Positions 32,022-44,720 of a DNA stretch of 64,000 bases are shown piece by piece. Every line of letters starts with the position of its first letter. Position 1 is the first letter of the stretch. Under the pieces are notes generated by a model, which was not told the DNA's origin, made no database searches, and saw only the letters and a list, made by a program, of their open reading frames with translations. The stretch spans positions 76,578,501-76,642,500 of the forward strand of contig CP142452.1 in NCBI GenBank assembly GCA_038049695.1, read 5' to 3'. Origin of the DNA: Cinnamomum chago. Lineage: Eukaryota; Streptophyta; Magnoliopsida; Laurales; Lauraceae. A program made the position numbers and the translations under genes.

Positions 32022-34883
32022 AGCTTCTTGTGCCTATTTCAGTATTGATTGCGCATAGTGAAGCACCCTCTTCCTCGTTAAATACATGTTGGGTATGGTG
32101 GGGCCGACCTTTTTGGAAATCCAAGCCCATCAGCCCTCACACCCTGTGCGGTGAGCAATGTATAAATTATTTGTACAATATGTATGATAGCCACGTTGGG
32201 TTCACAAAACATGTGATAAATTTTTTTCTTCTCTAGCTATTTGGTATAGAAATGAAGGGAGTTCCTTATTTGTGATTAATCCAATGGTTATTTAATTAAG
32301 GAACTATGAAGATTTAGTCGCCTCTCTTTACTAGAATTCTAAGAATTCATGTATGGGGGAATATTAAATTCTCCCAAAGTTGTTCCCTCAGCTGAAATTC
32401 TCAATCCCTCGTCTTGATGGATAATTTGAGATTCTAACCAAATACATAAATAGCCGAATTCCAAAAATCTCAAAAGGTCATATGAGGCCTTTTGGGTGGT
32501 TTGGATATGAAATTCTGATTAAAATAACGTAGCATTTCAAATGTTTTAAAACAAGATGTGATATTATGTAAAAAAAATCTAAAATAATAAAAATATTTTG
32601 AAATTCTAATAAAGAAGCAGGCATGGACACTCCTAATATAATGGGCTTGGATTTTGAAAAGATAAATGAGAATTCCTAACATGTATTTTTGTGGTTCGTC
32701 CCTTTTTCCTTTCTTTCATCGTATCACTTCACTTGACTTGACTATAGTGGGGTAATTTAATGCAATGTGCGTCTTTCATTTTCCCCAGTACCTTTCTCTT
32801 GACTCAAAGAGTCTTTCATTTAGTGGGAATGCGGTGCCAACAAGGCGTTGGATAATCCTGCACCGTGTTTGGTGGAGTGAAGAAAATTGAGGATCCTAGT
32901 CATTTTCCTCCCTTTGTTGTCGGGGAGCCCGGCTTCCCATCTACTCACGTGGTCACTCTATAGTCATTTTCTTCACCTTCATCAAAGAGTCTAGTGTGGC
33001 CTATCCAATCAGAAATCTAAATTCATATCTACCTCTTTTATGGATGGGCCCACCAAAAAATTAATACTTAAAATCTCATAAAATCCAAATATTATATTTT
33101 GTGCTACTTCATTAAATTATAAAATAGATATGATTATCTCTGTTAATCTTGAATCAGGGCTCGTTTATAAAATCTAAATCCGTAAAAATAAGTCTTTCAT
33201 AGGTGAATCATTTGGTGGGAGGCCAAGATTTTTTTTATTTAAAAAAAAAAAAAAGAGTTTGCGCCACCCTGAAAATAATTAAAATATAAAACATAAAAGT
33301 TTACCCATTTATTCTTGTATATTTTAGTCATATATATGAATAATAATGATCAATTTAATGATGGATTTTACTCTGATTAAACTAAAATTTAAACTACAAG
33401 TTACATATAGGAGATGACAAGCGGTTAAGATTTCTTAAATTGGCCCCGCTGATAATCACAATAAAAAAAAAAAGGACACTTCGATAAAAGACGAAGAGAG
33501 GTCTGTTATAAATTATCTCAAGTTATATCGAATTAGTACATCAAACTTGAACTGTGAATCAAATGAATTGAAAATGAAATTGTGTAAGCCAATTCCATCT
33601 ATTTTGTGAATTAAGGTAAGCTTCCAACTGCGAACTATGAATTTAAATGTGAATCATACGAATTGCAAATTAGGTAATTATGGTCTATAAACCACGTGTA
33701 TATCTCATCCAAATATGCCAAAAAAGATTATTATGTGATCAATAATTTGTCAGGAAATCAGCTCCATTGATTCACATTTGGTCCGAGTTTAATGGAGGGC
33801 AAGCGAGTTTAATGGAGGGCAAGCAATGGAGATTTGTTTCTCTTCTCACTGTTTTCAGAACCAGGAAAAAGACCCAAAAAGGACAATTATCGTGTGGACC
33901 GGGTTGCTGGGAAGTCTCACATCGCCTAAATAATAAGCTTGACATGTCTTAATATGTCTGTATGAGCTTCCACCTATCAGCTTAAGCTTTTGGTTGTCGG
34001 TTTAAACTCTATAATATATTGACACCCAACTTGGGCTTGGTTTAGGGCAATGGTCGTACATGAATTCAAAATAAAGATCTGATCCAAAACCAAGATCCAA
34101 TTCAAGACCCAAACGCATATATACCATAGAGCAAAAGTCTTCATAAATCATAATATAAAATACATGACAACGGCCATGATATCGATTATCGAATGTTCAG
34201 GACCTCATGGTATCAAGCCATCGATTTGAAAACCCCCGTGTTTGATGGGTTGGTAAAACATGATCTAGAATTTATTCTATTATAATGGTTTATTTGTAAT
34301 TTGTCAGTTTAATCTGAACCATCCAGATCCTCCTAACAGTGTTTGTGTGAGAGCAACTCCAGAGAGAAAGAGTGGAAGAAGAATCGGTCATCTGTGTCCT
34401 TCATTTTCTTCACGTCTGATGCAGCTTTATTTCATTTTAAGGAAATACATTTTCCAAAGCCAGAGTAGTATTTCTATTATTGCAAAAAAAAAGAAAAAAA
34501 AAAAAAAAAGAAAAAAAAAGGTGGCTTACTAGTCCTAAAGGTAAACAAAAGGGTCCAATTCCACGCAAATAAATTGGCCTATTTGACAGTGATTTCTCAT
34601 GCAGCTAATTCCATGCAAACAAACGAGCCTATTTGGTAATGCTCATTTAAATGCATATAAAAAGGGTGAAAATATAATGTGGCAATCTCTGTGTAACATT
34701 CTGGCAGTCAAAGCGATCATGGATGATGAATATATATATTTTGTGTATGTAATTCGTTTGATTAGGATATGAGATGTGAGAATTTCAACGTAAAAAAAGG
34801 GTTATTTACACACCAAAATTTTCACATGTGAATCAAATACATATGTGATTGAGTGTAAACAGATGTACACATGCATAAGTGTT
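32022..34883. other. Intergenic upstream of LecRK copy 1
   Basis: No gene. The first few hundred bases are the presumed promoter; I see no strong TATA box. A 20-bp direct duplication (GAGTTTAATGGAGGGCAAGC) occurs near 33786 and 33806. About 33830-34135 resembles the region upstream of HSP70. A-rich tract at about 34484-34520. Confidence 0.45.
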
Positions 34884-35687
34884 TGTGTGGGGCAATTCTT
34901 AATGCGCAAGTAACGCCAGCTCTTGTATTCCATTTCGGCTGTGAGCGTCTCGGTACGAACGCTGGTGCGCTTGCCGAGACCAGCACTGATCGCTACGATC
35001 TCTGCCGCATGCCTCGTCAATCTAGTGATGCATCTCGGCTACAGCCGAGGGGACGGGCTGCTAACCGAGACAGACACTGACAGTCACATCTCACCTAGGG
35101 ACACGTGGCAAGATGAAGGCACTCGCCGATGGAACAGATACACCATCTCAGCCGTCCATCATCATCAAATCTCTGATAAAGCCACATCTAGTGACTGCAG
35201 TCATATCAGGGCAGGGCGCAAGAAAGGATCCGATGGAATCTTAACCGCCAACATGTCAAGGCAAGTTCAAGCCCAATGTGACTAGCATTTAATGCAATAT
35301 GGGCTGATCGGACCTTCATTTAATGCAATGTGGGCTATGATGGATCCTCATTAATTACTCTATGGGCTAATGAGACCCTAGCAGTTAAATCATTAGGCCC
35401 ACTAACAGGCATCTAGGATTTTTCTCTTATAAGGGGAATATCACCCTAAAAACCAGGTACGTATACATGCATGCAATTTCCTAGTTGTTACTATGCCTCT
35501 CTTCTTCTCCGACCTTTGTCTCTGCACTAACTTAGGCATCGGAGAGCCCTACGCTGCCCACAGTCAGGATCCTTTAACCGTTCTTTCTTCCTTTTCACGT
35601 CCCTAAAGCGGATAGCTTTTCATAGTCGATTGGATAAGTCCTCAAAGGCTCCCCTTAATGTTGTGAGTTATATTTTCTGCACTTACA
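34884..35687 (+). mobile_element. Solo LTR, 804 bp, with TSD GTGTT
   Basis: Begins TGTGTGGGGCAATT and ends CTGCACTTACA, flanked by GTGTT at 34879-34883 and 35688-35692. It contains a TATA-like TTATAAGG near 35428 and a CTAACTTAGGCATCGGAG stretch (35528-35545), typical of Ty3/gypsy LTRs downstream of their transcription start. No internal domain remains. Its empty target site is preserved at about 43785. Confidence 0.88.
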
Positions 35688-35692
35688 GTGTT

Positions 35693-37060
35693 ACATATGT
35701 AAATGGGTAGAAAAAACAGTCCATGGCTTTGAATCTACTATCACGACTTTCAAAATGTATGAATATTTTCTTTTCCAAACTCTATATTGTTCATACCACT
35801 TATTCCAAAAACTCTATATTGTTCATACCACTTATTCCAAAAATATCATTGCATTAATTAGCACGAGGTTGACAGTCGATGATGATGTTAAAAAATCATT
35901 TAAAAGAAGAAGAATTTTCCTTTCTTCCAACCTGGCCCTTGAAGACGGGGTAAAGGTGCTAGTGCAGTTCCTCCGGATGCTTTAACATTGCAAATGCCCA
36001 ACCCGTATATGTGCCTTAACCCATGGCCCCTTTAACAGCGTTAGATTGATTTGTTTGCACTGCCCTATGGGCATCAATCTCGACTGCATCAAGGTGAGAT
36101 TTGAAATTGAGGTGCTTGCCTAAGTCCTGCCAAGTATAGAACTTAGCATATCATAACCCTCTTAACAAATTTTTACCCAAGAACCCCTCTATTTATATGA
36201 TACTTTTATCAGCATTTACGCTAAGATCAAGTACAATATATGTTCTTATTGGCTATTAACAAATAAGGCGGGTTCTTACAAATAAGGCAAAACTTCGGGG
36301 TTTAGAAAAAAATTCATTTTTATTTATTTATCTATTTATTTATTTTTCTATATTTGGCTACCGGTTAATGAGCGAAACTTTAATCGAAGACCAAGGATCG
36401 TTGCGAACACCACTCAACCATGTTCAGTGTGGTGGTGGAAAAAAAAACAATAGGTCGCGTTGGGCAACCAAATATTTGGGGAAAAGATTTTTGGTTTCTC
36501 TGAAGTTGTGGTGAATTCATGTTTGACAATTGTAAATTCCTGAGGATTTTGACGAATGGAAATCTTCATTTGTCAAGATTTTCAGATCTGACCACCCTAA
36601 TAAGATTTGAAAATCCTCACTTAAGTAGATTTGCACACTGAACCTTATGTTTCCCAGCTATTTGCATCCAAACACACCATTATCAACATGAAATCATCAA
36701 TTATACAAATCCCCAAAGAAGAATCCTTGCTCCAGGTAATGAATCGTAACATTTATGGATTCCTCACCTGCTACCAAACATGCTCTTAAATTTTACATGA
36801 ATCATCTTTTTCATATCTAAGAAACAAGTCAATAGAGGAAATTTCCTCGAAGCATAGCAATACTCTGCATGTTTCAAGGAAGCATACAAAACAATGAAGT
36901 TCTTAGAAAAATCAATACAAAAAGACCATTGCTTTCATAAGAAACAATAAATCAATGTCAAGGTAGACTTGACTCCTATCCAATGTACTTGTCACTTCTT
37001 TGGATTCTTTCGTGAGGAAAACTAGTTGCTTCAATTATCCATTAAAATTCTGAGTCTATA
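35693..37060. repeat. Duplicated non-coding block A (copy 1)
   Basis: Resembles 43800-44720 in order: a GGCTTT(G/A)AATCTACTATCA segment, TTGTTCATACCACTT, AAAAAATCATTTA, AATTTCCTC, GAAACAATAAAT and GTCACTTCTTTGGA. A 30-bp unit (CTATATTGTTCATACCACTT...) is tandemly repeated at about 35780-35840. A MITE-like segment at about 36450-36790 is absent from the other copy. Confidence 0.7.
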
Positions 37061-38205
37061 GATCAGTTTCAAATATTTATGTAGCATCTACTAACGTCTC
37101 GAGATTTTGGTATGAATGATTAGTCCAAAAAATATTAAGAGCTTCAAACTAGTTAAATAAATTCTTCTCAAAAGAATAATCAACGAAGTAGCCATCACCT
37201 CCATAGCAATAAATTAAAGAGTGGAAATTTCCTTGATGCTGAATGTGACTTTGCATCTTTCCAGGAAGAACAAGTTTGAATGGGCTAACTGTTCAACCCC
37301 CTTTCAGAAATGTCGTTCCAAGCAGTTTTTATCCGGAAAAAAAACATAAGAGATAATTAGTGAAAGGTCCCTCATAGAGATCTTGTAAGGCCTCCAGTCC
37401 ATCAACATTTACACTGAGGCCTGTAGTCCATGCGGCTTGTACATATTTCGGTGAGAGGTCCCTAGATTCGTCACCTCATAGAGAGAGGTCCCTAGACACG
37501 CCACCTCATACATTTTTATGACTGATTTGCCCTTTCAACTGATTAGGCATAAAATTTTAAATTTTGAAATTTTAAATCTTTCATTCTCCTTCTTTTTCTT
37601 CTTCAATCCGAACATGGACATTGATGAATTGGATCTCAACAGATGAGATCGATCTCTGTTTTTTTTTTTTCAGAGGATGAGATCGGGGATTTTTCGGAGA
37701 AGTGGCATCGCCAAATGCTGCTGCTTCCTTAGCCCACACGCCGTAGCAGAGAGGGAAAAAAAGACCCATGCAACTTTGCCCAGGTTCTGTTACAGACTTG
37801 CAGAACACGTAACGAAGAAGAAGACGATCTTCTGCGCCATCACCGGATTTCTTGCACCACCGCCATTCCTACGTGTCGCCAGAGAAGGGGGATCGCCACC
37901 GGACGCCGCGTCATGCCATCGCTGGAATCGAGGAAGAAGGCAATAGGCTTGCTACTGTCCGTTTCTATAAACCGTTTCTGGTTATAGAAACCAGAAGGAA
38001 GAAGACGACCTTCGGCCAGGCCAGGTTGGGTTTGTCCGGGTCGGTTTTGACCTCACCTATTACGGAAGTCCAGCCCACAGCCCAGAACTGTTGCTACTAC
38101 TGTCGCCCCGGTGTCGCGCCATCATCAGAGAAAAGAGCAAGGTTATCTTCCTCCATCGCAGCACTACTAGAGAAGAAAGGCAGCAGGGTTGTTACATCAT
38201 TTTTG
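37061..38205. other. Intergenic with GC-rich island
   Basis: At 37360-37500 the motif GAGGTCCCT recurs several times; about 37670-38180 is unusually GC-rich for the window, with ORFs on both strands but no recognised domain. A reverse-complement relative of the AAAGGTCC motif occurs near 39205, so the GC-rich part and the following minisatellite may belong to one unidentified transposon. Confidence 0.35.
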
Positions 38206-39064
38206 ACAAATCTATATGAGTTTTTATTAACTTTATTTGAGCTTTTGTGAAATTTATCTAAGTTTCTGTTAAGTTTATCTGAGTTTTTAACAAATTTATA
38301 TGAGTTTCTGTCAAATTTATCTGCGTTTTTCATTTTTTTGTTAAATTTATTTGAGTTTTGCGTAAATTTATCTAAGTTCTGAAACAAAGTTCTCTGAGTT
38401 CTAGACAAAACTGAGTTTTTAGCTAATTTATCTGAGTTCTATAACAAATTTATCTGAGTTCTTGACAAATTGAACTGTGTTTTTGGCAAATTTATTTGAG
38501 TTTTGGAAATTTTTTCTGAAATTTGGGAAATTGGTTTATCTTAGTCTTGACACATGTATTTGTGTTTTTTTAAATTTATTTGCTTTATTTAATTTTCTTT
38601 ACTTCTTTTGAAATTTATTTGCTTTTTTTAAAATTTATTTACATTTTTTGGAATTTATTTGGATCTTTTGAAATTGATTTTCATCAATTGGAATTTATTA
38701 ATATTTTTTTAAATTGATTTTCATCAATTGGAATTTATTAATGTTTTTTGAAATTTATTTGGATCTTTTGAAATTTATTTGCGTCTTTTTAAATTGATTT
38801 TCACCTTTTGAAATTTAATTATATTTTTTAAATTTTATTTGGATCTTTTGAAACTTATTTTCTTTCTTTCGAATTTATTTGTATTTTTTGAATTTATTTG
38901 CATTTTCTAATTTTATTTACGTATTTTGAAATTTATTTTCGTCTTTTGAAATTTATTTGGATCTTTTGAAATTTATTTGGCCTTTGCATTTTTTTAAATT
39001 TATTGCTTTTTTTAAATTTTATTTGCGTTATTTTGAAATTTATGTGTGTTTTTGGAATTTATTT
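38206..39064. repeat. AT-rich degenerate minisatellite
   Basis: About 850 bp of imperfect tandem repeats. The left part (to about 38520) has a roughly 24-bp unit around AAATTTATCTGAGTTTTTGACA; the right part has roughly 20-bp units such as TTTTGAAATTTATTTGGATC. A minus-strand ORF through the left part gives an eight-residue repeat (DKFxxNSx), as expected from a 24-bp period; I do not treat it as a gene. Confidence 0.8.
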
Positions 39065-41067
39065 GAAAATCTCATTAGTGAGATTCCATTCATCGTGGCC
39101 AATTAAATGGTAGTTGACTATTATTAATGGGATATTCCACCAATCATTGGATATGATTTAAAGAAAGGGTAAATTAGACATATCAAGCATAAGAATGTGT
39201 TAGAGGACCTTTGGCTCCAGACCTCCGACCAAACGCCCCAAAACATAAAGTATGATCGTTTCAATCTATCCCACGAGACGTATGGATTGGATGATTTTCT
39301 AAAATAAAAAATTGGAACGGTAAAAATAATTTACAAACATGATTCACCTCTGTCTATCCTAGCGAATTAGGGGAACTTTCACATGAAAGGATACCACACA
39401 CCCCCCTAGTTGCCACATTCGAACTTGTATGCTCTCCTCTCGTAAGATGAGGCCTCTCTATTATTTTAATCTCCCGAGTTCCCTTTTATTAATGGATTAA
39501 AATAATTTAATCTCAGTTGATCCAAGAAAATTAGAGTAACTTGAGGCCACTTAAAAAGTTGGTAGTCTTAAAAGAGTCGCTATCTTCTAAATAGAGTACT
39601 AATTGTGATATACCAAAACACTATAAAAGGAGTTTTAGAAAGAGAAAGTTGTGGTTGCTAATGGCACTAAATTTCACAATTATACTTAATTAAACACTAG
39701 GGTTTTGGATTGAATTATGAGGTTAGTTGGGATCTGTAAGTTATTATTTTTTGGGATGTACGTGTTCTAACATTCACCCATGAATTGTTAAAGTATTTTT
39801 CATATAACAGTTCGTGTGATACTCTTGGGTCATGTGATATCACACACAACGGACCATGTGATAGCGTAAGGAAGTGCAATATCACATATTCACATGTATA
39901 TATCACCCTGTGCAATATCATAGAGTCATGCAATTTTACATTATTTTATAAAAACAGCTCCGGGGAAAATATTTAAAGTTCATTTGTTTTAGGCCAAATA
40001 TCATATTTAAGGCCAATTATATGGACAATATCCCTTCTTTTCCCAAAAGGTTGGGAACGGTTGACCTCCCCGTAAGAAAAAATTCCCCATGTTGAGATAC
40101 TCCTTGTGGGTTTTGCATCACATAATCAAAGTGAATTTGAGATTTGGATCAAACAAATATGGGGTCCATGGTTGGGTCCCACAGAATTTCTCCAAGCGAG
40201 AACGCATGGATCTCCCCATCCGACTATAAAAAACTCGGGGGTCCATAAAAAATAGGTGCCCAACGTCCGTCTATATTAGAGATGAAGACTTAAGTGGGAC
40301 GCCTAGGCCCGGCACCAAAAAAACCGTGCCTAGGCCGTTGACTTGGTCAACAGACTAGCACATCATTGTCTGGTTCCCCCACCTGGGCTGTGCTAAGCCA
40401 AGGAGCCTGGGGCAAGGCACGGCACGGCACGGCCCATTTATATAAGATTTTTAAATTTTCATATAAATAAATTATAAAAATTAAAATAATTATTCATTTA
40501 TAAATCAGCTCGTGTTTGTACATTTATTCTAATAGTTTCAACTTTATTTCAAGTTAAGAACTCCTAAAAATCCATAAAGTCTCTTTCAGAAAAAAAATAT
40601 ATAAATTAAAATAACTCCGTGGGCCCATGGGCTGCACGGCCCAGCAAGGCACGGATTTATCCATGCCTTGGGCCAGGCTGGGCTGAGCCCCAGCTGCCTG
40701 GGCACGGCATGGCCCAGTTTTCATGCCTAGTCTACATAGACATACGCCATGCTAACATCCTCTGCAGTGTTCATGAGCTGTTTTGTGCCAGGCCAAAGTT
40801 TACCCAAGCCCACTCATTATTTTTTTCCAAGCCTTAATTTATGCTCAAATCTAGCCCACAGGCCTGCAAGTTGGATGTAAGCCCATTACATTTGTGAAAA
40901 AACCGGTGGACCGTCTAATTAAAAATATAAAGGCCGGCCAAGGCTCAGCCATTTAACAGTCAGACAAAAAAACTCGGGCATGCGTACAGCCGACATGCCT
41001 AAAAAAGAGTGCCTGATTCCATAATACTGGACGGTTATGGGTCGAAACAATCTGGCTCGGCCATGAT
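39065..41067. other. Intergenic with duplicated block B and GGCCC repeats
   Basis: No gene. About 39420-39650 resembles 53340-53700 (block B: GAGGCCTCTCTATT, GTTGATCCAAGAAAA, CCAAAACACTAT). About 40290-40740 is a hAT-like repeat dense in GGCACGGCACGGCCC and CCTAGGCCCGGCAC motifs. Nothing else recognised. Confidence 0.45.
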
Positions 41068-41629
41068 CAGGGTGTAACGGTTGGGTTAATCATTTGTTTT
41101 GAAAAAATCATTAATCGAACTGTAATTGTATCATATAAAATCATTAAAAATCGAACCACAATTAACCGTATTAGTCGGTTCAATTATGGTTAATTGTCCC
41201 TTAAAAAACATCTATATTTGCCCTTTAACTCTGCATGCAGAGCAACACTATCATTTGTCACATACCAAACAAAACAACACTATTATTTTTCGCGAAAATA
41301 AATACAACTAAAAGTCTAAAATGATACTGCAAAACATCTATCATGCAATACAATTCTAGGAAACATGAGACAAGTATAATCAAACTCACAAAATAATTGT
41401 ATTATCAGAGGAGAGAGTAGGAAATGGGACTTAAGTCATTTTATTTCATTTAGGCCTTTAATTTTTTTTTATTAGTGTAACGGTTCGGTTAACCGTGTAT
41501 TTTGGGAAAACGGTTAACCGAACCATATTTTATGGTTCGGTTTGATTAATAGCCGTGAGTTAAGACTAAAAACCATAACCGAACCGTGATGCACGGTTTT
41601 CCGATTTTTATATTTTTTTTATACCACTA
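41068..41629. mobile_element. hAT-type MITE with 8-bp TSD
   Basis: A 562 bp element starting CAGGGTGTAACGG and ending TATACCACTA, flanked by GCCATGAT at 41060-41067 and 41630-41637. Eight-base duplication and (C/T)AG..G.GT termini fit hAT. The interior has repeated GGTTAACCGT/ACGGTTCGGTTAA motifs and no ORF of note. Confidence 0.8.
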
Positions 41630-41861
41630 GCCATGATCACCCTAGCAAAGGGTAGTAGGGATGGCAATGGGGAGGGGCAGGGCAGGTTTGGGTTTAGGCA
41701 AAGCCAAACTCGACCCATTGATATTTGCAGTGACCCATGCCCTCCACATGTACCAAACCCTCCCCATAATAAAAGTCCCAATCGGGTTGGGTTTGCTAGC
41801 GGTTTATTTAATATTTTTTGAAAAGCATAATAAAGTAAATATATTAGGAAAGACTTAAACT

Positions 41862-42609
41862 TACTACAAGAAAGTTAGCTTTTAGTGACGACTTTTTTAG
41901 CCGCGGTTTAATTTTCGCCATTAAAAACTCACCTTTAATGGTAAAATTTTGATGTTGCCGCTGAAGGTAATATAATGCCGATATTTAGTGGCAACTAATA
42001 TATTGCACTAAATTTCACCACTAATTCCTTGGCGGGAGTTTTTGGCGCCGTGGGATTTTGGAGGGAAATAGACTTAGTGACAAGTTTTCATTTGTCACCA
42101 CTAATGGTGTATGATTTTACTGACAACTTTTTATGGTTGTCACTAATTGCTTAGATTTTTACATTCAGCCGCGGTATATTTTTTGACACTATATGTTCTA
42201 TTTTTTTGTGGCTACTTTATATTGCCACTAATGATATATCACAAGAAAGTTGACTATTAATGGCAACATATTTTGCCATAGTTTAACTTTCACCACTAAA
42301 AACTCATTTTTAGTGGCAAAATTTGATGTCAACACTTAATGTATAATGGTGGTCATATTTAATGACAACTTATATGTCGTAGCTAAAGGTCATTTTGTAT
42401 GGGAAGGAGATATATATAGTGGCGAGTTTTATATTTTGCCACTAATGGTCTAGAATTTTAGTGACAATTTTTTATTTTTGTGACTAATTGCTTAGTGTCT
42501 TACATTTATCCGTGACATGTTTTTTGCCACTATATGGGCCACCTTTTGTGGCGACTTTCTATTGCCACTAAAGATATATTAACCAAAAATTGGTTTTTAG
42601 TGGCGAAAA
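41862..42609 (+). mobile_element. CACTA (En/Spm) terminus, tandemly duplicated
   Basis: Begins TACTACAAGAAAGTTAGCTT, a decayed CACTACAAGAAA terminus, followed by dense subterminal repeats of the TTTTAGTGGCGA type on both strands. The first 375 bp are repeated at 42239-42600 in diverged form (CACAAGAAAGTTGACT...), and a third start (GGTTTTTAGTGGCGAAAA) is cut off at 42609. No transposase seen. Confidence 0.7.
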
Positions 42610-43208
42610 TGTCAGAATTTGAGACTGTTTGATATTTTTAGTGTATTATTATTAGAAGTCTCTTACTCTATTTTGAGGCTATATACTCTCAAACCAAAAA
42701 TACACACCACCTCTCTCATTATTTTGAGCAAGGGAGATCTAAGAGAGAGAGAGAGATTTTTTCTTTAGAGCAATCAATTGAGAGATTTGACTAAAGCTTT
42801 GCTCTAGAAGATTTGAAGCTTCTACTTCTTTGTCGAAGATTGGTTCATCTTGATTCTTAAGGTAGTTGAAGGAGGATCAAGCACGGGGACTGGTGTGCGG
42901 CAAGTAGTCGTGGCAGTGAGGAGTTGTTAAGAACAACTACAGTCCTAATTAGGTCGACGTACTGATTGAGATAAAAAAGCTGTGAATATATCTTGTAACC
43001 GTTCAATAGTGATAGGTTTTTTTATCGTGGTTTTTCTCCCTGAATAAAGTTTCAACGTTAAATCTGTATCTGCCTTCTTGTGGTGGGTGATTGGTAGATA
43101 ATTTTGCTAATTCTATCTTATTTGGTTGGTTACGTCCGCTGTGCATTGGTTATTTGGACTAGCTTACTCATTCCATTTTAATAAGTTGCAACTTGCAACT
43201 TTCACATC
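42610..43208 (+). mobile_element. Copia-like LTR (edges uncertain)
   Basis: Starts TGTCAGAATTTGAGAC and contains TCTTGTAACCGTTCAATAGTG, GTGGTTTTTCTCCCTGAATAAAG and CAACGTTAAATCTGTATC in order, the 3' pattern of Ty1/copia LTRs. A CA end near TTTCACA (about 43208) is plausible, but I found no matching target duplication. It interrupts the CACTA repeat array. Confidence 0.6.
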
Positions 43209-43261
43209 TTTTTTTTTTTTTTTTACGACATTTTCATAGAAAGGCAGTTACATAAATGTGC

Positions 43262-43695
43262 CCTTAAGATTATTGAAATCTTTGAAGATTTTTATGAGTT
43301 TTGTCTGAAAGAATGCAAGTTTTTCTTTTTAATGAATTATAGAGAATTGTGCTGTTCTTGAACAATTGAAAGTGTTTTATTCTCTAAAGGTAATTGAAAT
43401 CTTTGAAGATTGTTTATGATTTAATTTTTTTTATCATTTTTTTGTTGTTGAAGATTGTTTATGAATTCACTAGGAAAGAAAGGAAATTTGCTGTTGTAGT
43501 GAAGTATAAAGAATTGCATTGTTTTTATACCTTTGAGGTGATTAGAATCTATGAAGATTGTTTGTGAATTCAGTGAGAAAGAAGGCCTAGAGTTTGTTAT
43601 TGTACTGAATTATAGATATTTGCACTGTCTTTGAACACTTGAATGTAAGAACTTTATTGATTCTGGGAGGTAATTGAAACCTTCGAAGATTTACA
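43262..43695 (+). repeat. Intron-like ~120-bp repeat array (copy 1)
   Basis: Four or five units headed by AGGTAATTGAAATCTTTGAAGATTG (about 43269, 43390, 43443, 43536, 43669), each followed by GAATTCAGTGGGAAAGAA- and ATTATAGAgaaTTG-like segments. The same unit recurs at 54.5-56.3 kb, downstream of the ALB3-like exon. Confidence 0.7.
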
Positions 43696-43699
43696 CAAA

Positions 43700-43786
43700 A
43701 ATATGGTTCTTAACCCATCAAAACTTACACATATAATCATTTATATATGTAAATGAATGTAAACATATATACATGTGCATAAGTGT

Positions 43787-43820
<34 letters not shown>

Positions 43821-44720
43821 TGCGTAAATGGCTTTAAATCTACTATCATGACTTTCAAAATGAGAATAATTTCTTTTACAGATTCTAAATTGTTCATGCC
43901 ACTTGTTCAAAAAAAATCATTGCATTGGTTAGCATAAGGCTGACACCCAATAATGGTGTTAAAAAATCATTTAGGAAAAAAAGAAAAAGAAGAAATTGCC
44001 TTTCTTCCGGCCTGGCCCCGGAGGATAGGGCAAGAAAGCTTGTCTAGGCCCATTGAACATTTTGACCTCCGCCTAGGCACAACCCATATATGTTAGGGTA
44101 AGAAAAGGTTCGACCCCAGCCCAAGCCTGACCCAAGGTTCCCTTTTACAGTCTCAGACCCATTTGTTTGCATCAGTCCCAGTGGCAATGATCTTTCTATA
44201 TCATGCATCTGCTACGACTGCATCTAAGTGAGGCCTCAAATTGAGGTGCTTGCTAAATTGTGCTAAGCACAATGCTTAGTATATCATGATAACCCTCATA
44301 ACAAACTTCTACGAAAAAATTATTCAAAAAACTCCTTTTATATATACCTTTCTCAGCCTTTTGTCTAAAATCAAGATGGTATCTGTTGTTATCAGCTCTT
44401 AACAAATCAGGGGGTTCTTAGAAAGAAGACAAGCCCCTTGTACATTGAATTTTACATGGAACCATCAATTTCATATCTGGAGAAATTAGTCGACAGAGGC
44501 AATTTCCTCCAAGCTTAATAATAATACTTTGCATGATTCTAGGAGAATACATAAAAGAATGAAGTTCTAAAAAAACAGATCAACACAAAAACCATTTCTT
44601 TCATAGGAAACAATAAATTAATGCGAAGGTTGGCTTGATTACCTCCCCCTGTCCAACGTTCTAGTCACTTCTTTGGACTCTTTCGTGAGAAAAACTTATT
44701 AGTTGCTTAAAAGTAGTTCA
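43700..44720. repeat. Duplicated non-coding block A (copy 2)
   Basis: Paralogue of 34800-37060. At 43785 it reads CATAAGTGTTACATATAT, with a single GTGTT where copy 1 carries an 804-bp LTR between two GTGTTs, so it keeps the pre-insertion site. A TA microsatellite occupies 43793-43816. Confidence 0.75.

Noticed and set aside
38097-38408. Minus-strand ORF with eight-residue repeats
   Set aside because: The repeat is a consequence of the 24-bp minisatellite period; no start context or homology supports a gene.
41649-41860. Second hAT-like terminus (TAGGGATGGCAATGGGG)
   Set aside because: Looks like a plant hAT start, but I found no matching second end or 8-bp duplication, so it is not listed as an element.
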